Origin: Bacteroidales bacterium
Lineage (GTDB): Bacteria; Bacteroidota; Bacteroidia; Bacteroidales; Marinilabiliaceae
Assembly (NCBI GenBank): GCA_900766825.1
Contig: CAAFWU010000092.1
Coordinates: 1-29,993, forward strand
DNA length: 29,993 bases
Direction of reading: 5' to 3'
The translations under genes and the position numbers were made by a program. Within the stretch, counting starts at the first letter, position 1, and the number at the start of each line of letters is the position of its first letter. The notes under the pieces are model-generated. The model did no database searches, was not told the DNA's origin, and saw only the letters and a program-made list of their open reading frames with translations. Shown here piece after piece: positions 23,990-29,993 of this stretch.

Positions 23990-25780
23990 TTAATCGTCGA
24001 GTTTCAGAACGGCGAGGAAGGCTTTTTGAGGGACCTCTACGCTGCCGATTTGTTTCATGCGTTTCTTGCCCTCCTTCTGTTTCTCGAGGAGCTTGCGTTT
24101 GCGGGATACGTCGCCACCGTAGCACTTGGCGGTTACATCTTTGCGGACGGCTTTGATGGTTTCGCGGGCAATGATTTTGGCGCCTATGGCAGCCTGCACG
24201 GCCACGTCGAACTGCTGGCGAGGTATCAACTCTTTGAGTTTCACACACATCTTGCGGCCAATGGTCTCGGCATTGTCGATGTAGGTGAGGGCAGAGAGGG
24301 CATCGACACGCTCGCCATTGAGGAGGATATCGGTCTTGACGAGGCGGCTGGGACGATAGCCTATGGGGTAGTAGTCGAACGAGGCGTAGCCGCGGCTTAT
24401 GCTCTTGAGCTTGTCGTAGAAATCGAAGACAATCTCGGCCAAGGGCATATCGAAGTTGAGTTCTACGCGGTCGGTGGTTATGTAATTCTGACCAGTTTGT
24501 ACGCCACGTTTTTGGAGGCAGAGCTTCATGATGGAGCCAATATATTCGCTCTTGGTAATGATCTGAGCTTTGATATAGGGTTCCTCAACACGGTCTATTA
24601 CAGTGGGTTCTGGAAGAGCCGAGGGGGTGTAGACCTCCACCATCTCGCCTTTTTTCGTGAAAGCCTGATAGGTTACGTTGGGCACCGTGGTAATGACGCT
24701 CATATTAAACTCACGCTCCAGACGTTCTTGTATAATCTCCAAATGGAGGAGACCCAAGAAACCGCAACGGAAGCCGAAGCCGAGGGCCATGGAGCTCTCG
24801 GGGGTGTAGGTTAGCGAGGCATCGTTGAGCTGGAGTTTCTCTATGGAGGCACGGAGCTCTTCGTAGTCCGAGGAGTCGATGGGGTAGATGCCCGCAAAGA
24901 CCATGGGCTTGACCTCTGAGAAACCGTCGATGGCCTTGTCGCAAGGATTGGCTATGTGGGTAATGGTGTCGCCAACCTTGACCTCGCGGCTTGTCTTGAT
25001 GCCCGAGATAATGTAGCCAACGTCGCCCGTGGAGACTGTCTGACGGGGTTCCATATCGAGACGGAGAACGCCCACCTCATCGGCATCGTACTGCTTGCCT
25101 GTGGCCACGAACTTAACTAGATCGCCCTTGGAGATTTGACCGTTAACTACCTTATAATAGGCAATGATGCCACGGAAGGAGTTAAAAACGGAGTCGAAGA
25201 TAAGACACTGAAGGGGAGCCTTGGGATCACCCACGGGATGAGGGATGCGCTGAACTATGGCCTCGAGGATCTCTGGTACGCCAGCACCCGTCTTGCCCGA
25301 TGCGCGAAGAATCTCGCTACGGTCGCAGCCCAAAAGCTCCACAATTTGGTCCTCGACCTCCTCGGGGTTGGCACTGGGCATATCAATCTTGTTGAGAACG
25401 GGAATGATGACCAGATCGTGCTCAATGGCCTGATAGAGGTTGGAAATGGTCTGAGCCTGAATGCCTTGCGAAGCATCGACAACGAGCAGAGCTCCCTCGC
25501 ATGCGGCAATGGAACGAGAGACCTCGTAGGAGAAGTCCACGTGACCTGGGGTGTCGATGAGGTTGAGGACGTATTTCTGCCCATTGGAAACGTAATCCAT
25601 CTGAATGGCGTGGCTCTTGATGGTAATGCCACGTTCGCGTTCCAAATCCATATCGTCCAGAACCTGGGCTTGCATATCCTGAGCCTTAACCGTCTTTGTA
25701 TACTCGAGCAGACGGTCGGCTAGAGTACTCTTGCCGTGGTCAATATGAGCTATGATGCAGAAATTCCTAATGTTATCCAT
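23990..25780 (-). CDS. lepA: Elongation factor 4 (LepA) GTPase
   Basis: This 596-residue protein is full length for LepA. It has G1 AHIDHGKST (11-19), DTPGHVDF (G3), NKIDMPSA (G4), EF-G-like domains II, III and V, and the LepA-specific C-terminal domain with KCYGGDVSRKRKLLEKQKEGKKRMK near residues 555-580 (quoted in part: KCYGGDVSRK, then KKRMKQIG). It acts on ribosomes during translation stress and initiation. It has its own promoter and terminator and is divergent from the histidine kinase. Confidence 0.96.
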   Translation of the reverse strand: MDNIRNFCIIAHIDHGKSTLADRLLEYTKTVKAQDMQAQVLDDMDLERERGITIKSHAIQMDYVSNGQKYVLNLIDTPGHVDFSYEVSRSIAACEGALLVVDASQGIQAQTISNLYQAIEHDLVIIPVLNKIDMPSANPEEVEDQIVELLGCDRSEILRASGKTGAGVPEILEAIVQRIPHPVGDPKAPLQCLIFDSVFNSFRGIIAYYKVVNGQISKGDLVKFVATGKQYDADEVGVLRLDMEPRQTVSTGDVGYIISGIKTSREVKVGDTITHIANPCDKAIDGFSEVKPMVFAGIYPIDSSDYEELRASIEKLQLNDASLTYTPESSMALGFGFRCGFLGLLHLEIIQERLEREFNMSVITTVPNVTYQAFTKKGEMVEVYTPSALPEPTVIDRVEEPYIKAQIITKSEYIGSIMKLCLQKRGVQTGQNYITTDRVELNFDMPLAEIVFDFYDKLKSISRGYASFDYYPIGYRPSRLVKTDILLNGERVDALSALTYIDNAETIGRKMCVKLKELIPRQQFDVAVQAAIGAKIIARETIKAVRKDVTAKCYGGDVSRKRKLLEKQKEGKKRMKQIGSVEVPQKAFLAVLKLDD

Positions 25781-25876
25781 CTCGTGCTGTGCAGTTGGGT
25801 GGTAAAAATAAAGTGACTCTTAATGCTGAAGCCTCCACACAATGTGCAAAAAGGGGAGCGAATTGAGTCAAGGACA

Positions 25877-25884
25877 CAAAGATA
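25877..25884 (-). promoter_or_regulatory. Candidate -7 element for lepA
   Basis: TATCTTTG on the minus strand is a full match to TAnnTTTG, about 97 bp before the lepA ATG. No TTG lies at the standard distance. Confidence 0.45.
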
Positions 25885-25971
25885 GCATTTTTTTAGAAGA
25901 GGAGGGAATGGGTGGTTGCAAACCTTAACATTACAATAAAAAGGGTGAATGGAGTTTAAAACAAATTTTTA

Positions 25972-25979
25972 TATATTTG
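25972..25979 (+). promoter_or_regulatory. Candidate -7 element for the histidine kinase gene
   Basis: TATATTTG on the plus strand matches TAnnTTTG, 117 bp before the kinase ATG. The -33 region is not a clear TTG. The lepA and kinase promoters thus lie about 90 bp apart, back to back. Confidence 0.45.
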
Positions 25980-26095
25980 TGTAATGAACTCGTTACTTAT
26001 GTTAAGTGCGAGATTTGGAACACCTGCGTGTGCCGAGACAATAGACGAGCCCACGAAAGAGAGTGTTCCCCAATACCGAAGAGAGACAATAAAAA

Positions 26096-27409
26096 ATGAG
26101 TTTTTTAGATAAACTATTTCGTAAGAAAAACAGAATAGCCACGCCGCAGCAGGCAGCGGGCTATGCCTCGACAGCCGATTTTGTTGGTCGAAATCTGCCC
26201 GAGATAAAGACATTGCTCTCGTCGGTTGGCTACAATGACCTAATCAAGCGTCTCGAGGATTTGGCCCTTATGACAGGGTGCCATGTTGTGGCACTTTGCA
26301 TGAAGATGCCAGGTCCCAACAAGTTTGTGGTGGTGGAGTCGTCGGATCGCAACACGTGCCAGCGCGGCACAGCCTTTGTGTGGAACCACGCTCAGCCCAC
26401 AGCCTCATCGGACGCTGCATCGGTCATTGAGACCTTGCCCTTCAACATCAGCCATGGCACAGGTTTCATCTCGGTGCCCGTCAAGAACAACCATAACATA
26501 CTCACTGGCATTGTATTGGGCATATCCATTGAGCGTCTGACGGACCTAAACGCCAAGACACAGCTGATGCACCTTATGGCTCCCTTCTTCGAGAGCGAGA
26601 TCCGATGCTGGAAACTTCGTCAGGATGGCAGACAGATGGAACAACGCATAGCCTCGCTGAACCAGAACATAGAGATTATGAACACCGACCTGCGCAAACA
26701 GCAGGAGGTGACATTGGAGAGCCGTGAGATTAAAAGCGTGTTCCTGACCAACCTGAGTCACGAGATACGCACGCCAATGAATGCCATCATAGGCTTTGCC
26801 AACCTACTGGAGACAACCGACGACCCCGCAGAGCGAGCCAACTTCATAGAGTATGTAAAGAACAACAGCCAGCAATTGCTCTACGTTATCGACAACCTTA
26901 TAGAGATTAGCAAATTGCAGAGCAGCTACATGCTGAAACTAGCATGCCCAGTTCAGCTAAACGAGTTGCTAACCAAGGTGAAAGAGAAGTACCAAAAGAA
27001 GTTGTTGGACGCTGGCAAAGAGGTGACCATAGAGACCATATTCGCCCTCGAGACCCCCAACGACACCATATGGAACTCGGACGAGATAATAAACAAAGTG
27101 TTGGACAAGGTTATGGACAATGCGTGCCGTTTTACCCAGACGGGCAAGATAAGCCTCTCCTACTCCATAAACCACAAGGAGGCCACGTTCTGCGTAACCG
27201 ACACTGGTCCAGGCATCAAGCCAGGCTCCGAAGAGAAGGTGTTCGAGATGTTCTCAGACACAGAGATAAACGAAAACGGTTACTCCAAAGGCATTGGTTT
27301 GGCATTGGCACGCAAATACTTAGCTCTGGCCAACGGACGCATATGGATTGACACCACCTATCGGGCTGGAGCTTGTATCTACTTCTGCATACCCACGGAG
27401 AAGCTATGA
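26096..27409 (+). CDS. Soluble sensor histidine kinase without receiver domain
   Basis: This 437-residue protein has a HisKA domain with the phospho-acceptor His222 in NLSHEIRTPMN and a HATPase domain with the N box at Asn342 (DNACRFT), G1 DTGPGI (Asp369) and G2 SKGIGLAL. Residues about 30-170 look like a GAF-type sensing domain by length and strand pattern, but I cannot confirm it. Residues about 175-215 are a coiled coil. There is no membrane segment, so it should sense a cytoplasmic cue. No response regulator gene adjoins it; the partner must be elsewhere. It is divergent from lepA and upstream of glgB. Confidence 0.88.
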   Translation: MSFLDKLFRKKNRIATPQQAAGYASTADFVGRNLPEIKTLLSSVGYNDLIKRLEDLALMTGCHVVALCMKMPGPNKFVVVESSDRNTCQRGTAFVWNHAQPTASSDAASVIETLPFNISHGTGFISVPVKNNHNILTGIVLGISIERLTDLNAKTQLMHLMAPFFESEIRCWKLRQDGRQMEQRIASLNQNIEIMNTDLRKQQEVTLESREIKSVFLTNLSHEIRTPMNAIIGFANLLETTDDPAERANFIEYVKNNSQQLLYVIDNLIEISKLQSSYMLKLACPVQLNELLTKVKEKYQKKLLDAGKEVTIETIFALETPNDTIWNSDEIINKVLDKVMDNACRFTQTGKISLSYSINHKEATFCVTDTGPGIKPGSEEKVFEMFSDTEINENGYSKGIGLALARKYLALANGRIWIDTTYRAGACIYFCIPTEKL

Positions 27410-27621
27410 CATGAGGGCGAGGTGTTGCATAATTGATTGCATTACTTTTTCGAACCAATGCATATGCAGAGTTTGGACCTTACCCCACATTTTTTCCTCA
27501 AGAACAACAAAATTAGCAGTTCCCCTACCCTTTTGCGGTGCGCCAACACAAAGAGACATAAGTTATTGTGCGGCGTGGCGTGAGAGGACATCACATACAC
27601 ACTAAATAAAAAAGAGACGTT

Positions 27622-29619
27622 ATGGCACAACTTCCCATCTACAAGACCGACGAGTATTTGGAGCCTTTTGCGCCCGCCATCAACGGTAGGCGGGCCTACA
27701 CCCTTAAGCGATTAGAGGAGATAAAAGAGAGTTGCGGCCCACTGAACGAGTTTGCCGAGGCATATAAGTACTACGGCATACACCACAAGGGGGATCACTG
27801 GACACTGCGCGAATGGGCACCCCACGCCACTGAGATTTACGTGATTGGCGACTTTTGCAACTGGAAGGAGAGCAACGATTATAAGATGACTCGTCTGGAG
27901 TTCGGCAACTGGGAGATAGAGATTCCCGACAGTGTGCTGAAGCATGGCGACAAATTCAAGATGTCCGTTCACTGGAACGGCGGACAAGGCGAGCGCATAC
28001 CAGCCTACATAGGTCGCGTGGTTCAGAACGAGGAGACTAAAGTCTTCGATGCGCAGGCATGGGATTTTAAGCCCTACCGCTGGAAGTGCAAAGACTTTGT
28101 TGTTCCCAACGAACCTCGCTTGATCTACGAAGCCCATATAGGCATGAGTGGCGAGAAGGAGGGCGTGGCCACTTACGACGACTTCCGCAAAAAGGTGCTG
28201 CCCCACGTTGTGGAGATGGGCTACAACACATTGCAGCTCATGGCAATACAGGAACACCCCTACTATGGCAGTTTTGGCTATCACGTCTCCAGTTTCTACG
28301 CAGCGAGCAGCCGTTTTGGCACCCCCGAACAACTTAAGCACCTCATCGATGAGGCCCACCAGAAGGGCATAGCTGTGATTATGGACATTGTTCACAGCCA
28401 CGCCGTGAAGAACGAGAACGAGGGCATATCGCGTCTCGATGGTTCAACAGACCTCTACTTCCACCATGGGGACCGCGGCAACCACCCCGCATGGGACAGC
28501 CGCTGCTTCGACTATGGCAAGTTGGAGACCATACGTTTCTTGCTCTCAAACTGCCGCTGGTGGTTGGACGAATACCATTTCGATGGCTACCGCTTCGATG
28601 GCGTGACCAGCATGCTCTACTACGACCACGGCTTGGGCAAAGACTTCACCTGCTATGCCGACTACTTCAATGGAGGGCAGGACCAAGATGCCATAACCTA
28701 CCTCACTTTGGCCAACAAGGTTATCCACGATGCTCGCCCCGATGCCATAACCATTGCCGAGGAGATGAGCGGTTACCCAGGATTGGCAGCCTCGCTGGAC
28801 ACTGGCGGCGTGGGCTTCGACTACCGTCTCTCGATGGGCATACCCGACTATTGGATCAAACTCATCAAGGAGGTGCCCGATGAAAAATGGCCTGTGGGTA
28901 AGATATTCTACGAGCTGCAGTTGCATCGTCCTGAGGAGAAGGTGATAAACTACGCTGAGAGCCACGATCAGGCCTTGGTGGGCGACAAGACCATAATCTT
29001 CCGCCTTATGGACAAAGAGATGTACACGGCAATGAATCTGGAGAGCCAGAACATGGCAGTGGACCGCGGCATGGCTTTGCACAAGATGATACGCATGGTC
29101 ACCCTGTTTACCTCGGTAGGCGGCTACCTGACTTTTATGGGCAATGAGTTTGGTCACCCCGAATGGATTGACTTCCCCCGTGAGGGCAATGGGTGGAGCT
29201 ATAAGTACGCCCGTCGTCAGTGGGGTCTGATGAAGGCCGACTACCTGCGCTACCATTTCCTAAGCGACTTTGAGGAGGAGATGATAAAGATATTCAAGGA
29301 GTTGCCGCAACCCAGCTACCCCTATAGGTACTATGACTACGACCCCACACAGGTGTTGGCCTTTGGTCGTGGCGACTATCTGATGGTCTTCAACTTCAGC
29401 CCTACGCAATCGTATACCAACTATGGCATACCAGTGCCAGCTGGCAGATACAACACCATCCTCTCCACCGACGAGGGTCGTTTTGGAGGCTTCGACCGCA
29501 ACGATATGTACTTTGTTCACTACACCGAACACATGGGCGACGAGGATATGCTGCACCTCTACTTACCCAGCCGTTCGGCCATGATTCTGAAGCGCAAAGA
29601 CATTGTGCACATCCGATAG
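27622..29619 (+). CDS. glgB: 1,4-alpha-glucan branching enzyme (GH13_8 type)
   Basis: This 665-residue protein has an N-terminal CBM48 domain (about 60-155, REWAPHATEIYVIGDFCNW), a GH13 barrel and a C-terminal beta domain. The catalytic residues are Asp326 (YRFDGVTSM), Glu380 (TIAEEMSGYP) and Asp449 (NYAESHDQ). It introduces alpha-1,6 branches into glycogen. The YAESHDQ and AEEMSGYP motifs place it near eukaryotic branching enzymes, as is usual in Bacteroidota, not with the long E. coli GlgB. No other glycogen genes are in the window. The AAAAGAGACGTT just upstream of the ATG gives a weak ribosome site. Confidence 0.95.
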   Translation: MAQLPIYKTDEYLEPFAPAINGRRAYTLKRLEEIKESCGPLNEFAEAYKYYGIHHKGDHWTLREWAPHATEIYVIGDFCNWKESNDYKMTRLEFGNWEIEIPDSVLKHGDKFKMSVHWNGGQGERIPAYIGRVVQNEETKVFDAQAWDFKPYRWKCKDFVVPNEPRLIYEAHIGMSGEKEGVATYDDFRKKVLPHVVEMGYNTLQLMAIQEHPYYGSFGYHVSSFYAASSRFGTPEQLKHLIDEAHQKGIAVIMDIVHSHAVKNENEGISRLDGSTDLYFHHGDRGNHPAWDSRCFDYGKLETIRFLLSNCRWWLDEYHFDGYRFDGVTSMLYYDHGLGKDFTCYADYFNGGQDQDAITYLTLANKVIHDARPDAITIAEEMSGYPGLAASLDTGGVGFDYRLSMGIPDYWIKLIKEVPDEKWPVGKIFYELQLHRPEEKVINYAESHDQALVGDKTIIFRLMDKEMYTAMNLESQNMAVDRGMALHKMIRMVTLFTSVGGYLTFMGNEFGHPEWIDFPREGNGWSYKYARRQWGLMKADYLRYHFLSDFEEEMIKIFKELPQPSYPYRYYDYDPTQVLAFGRGDYLMVFNFSPTQSYTNYGIPVPAGRYNTILSTDEGRFGGFDRNDMYFVHYTEHMGDEDMLHLYLPSRSAMILKRKDIVHIR

Positions 29620-29669
29620 AGTGCAAGAGGAAAACCTTGGGTTTAATCAAGATATAAAACAATGAAGAG

Positions 29670-29708
29670 AGACCCATGGAGAGGCGAGACTTCCCCATGG
29701 GTCTTTTT
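29670..29708 (+). terminator. Intrinsic terminator of glgB
   Basis: A perfect 10-bp stem (AGACCCATGG at 29670-29679, CCATGGGTCT at 29695-29704) is followed by TTTT, about 50 bp past the glgB stop. Confidence 0.9.
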
Positions 29709-29792
29709 AAGTTAGAAGGATTACGCAATTTGTATTGTGCAGAGGTTTATTGGAGGTTGGAATGTTCACTACATTTGGGTAGTAAATTGTTA

Positions 29793-29888
29793 CCGCCCTT
29801 TCAGGGCTATAATGATAGAGGTGTATTATGGCACTTTTACCCAGGGTGTTACCCTGGGCTTACGAGGCTGATACCCTTTCAGGGTATC
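29793..29888 (+). repeat. Triple-hairpin dispersed repeat, copy B
   Basis: The same three palindromes as copy A occur here: GCCCT-ttc-AGGGC (29795-29807), CCCAGGGT-gtt-ACCCTGGG (29840-29858) and GATACCCT-ttc-AGGGTATC (29870-29888). The last 50 nt differ from copy A at one base, which lies between hairpins. No flanking direct repeats are evident. The rest of 29709-29993 holds no gene. Confidence 0.9.
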
Positions 29889-29993
29889 CTCTGTACTACT
29901 CCACAATTCAAAGAAACAACAGACGGTTCATAGTACTACTAAATACAGTTCCACATTGAAATGAACAACAGTTTGTCCGTCTGCATGTTTACA

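Noticed and set aside
29676..29933. 85-codon open frame after glgB
   Set aside because: It reads through the glgB terminator and the triple-hairpin repeat; the peptide is only a translation of the repeat.

Overview
The window looks like chromosomal DNA of a Bacteroidota member, most likely order Bacteroidales. The signs are a fused SecDF, a fused FeoA-FeoB, a eukaryote-like (GH13_8 type) GlgB, an hpt-adk/obg cluster, a membrane-anchored LytTR regulator, lipoproteins with Bacteroidota-style signal peptides, and several TAnnTTTG (-7) promoter elements typical of the Bacteroidota primary sigma factor. There are no tRNA or rRNA genes and no CRISPR array. I cannot name the genus from sequence alone.

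Layout. 1-1.2 kb (minus): an ABC-2-type ATPase followed by a truncated GIN-domain (DUF2807) lipoprotein. 1.3-4.8 kb (minus): a zinc/manganese uptake operon znuA-znuC-znuB, with a secreted alpha/beta-hydrolase coupled to znuB by a 4-base ATGA overlap and ending in a strong terminator. 5-8.5 kb (minus): a LytTR membrane regulator, a MATE efflux pump and an S24/LexA-like repressor with a perfect 14-bp inverted repeat upstream. 8.8-10.2 kb (plus): a secreted CE7 (AXE1) esterase. 10.3-18.9 kb (minus): feoAB, secDF, obg, adk and hpt, with terminators after feoAB, secDF and adk. 19.3 kb (plus): purE, divergent from hpt. 20-20.8 kb (minus): an XRE regulator with a C-terminal coiled coil.

20.8-23.9 kb is the accessory part. 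It has an 845-bp non-coding stretch with a very well-formed minus-strand RNA candidate (closing stem, second helix, large central bubble, apical helices and a U11 terminator), whose rod shape resembles 6S RNA. A second cluster of hairpins lies beside it. Then come two unrecognised exported proteins, an apparently orphan Phd/YefM antitoxin, and copies of a dispersed triple-hairpin repeat around that antitoxin. 24-29.9 kb returns to housekeeping: lepA (minus), a soluble histidine kinase (plus), glgB (plus), and another copy of the triple-hairpin repeat.

Functional themes are metal acquisition (Znu, Feo), purine and nucleotide metabolism (hpt, adk, purE), translation and protein export (obg, lepA, secDF), and carbohydrate handling (two esterases, glgB). 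The most unusual signals are the structured RNA region at 20.94-21.55 kb and the triple-hairpin repeat family.
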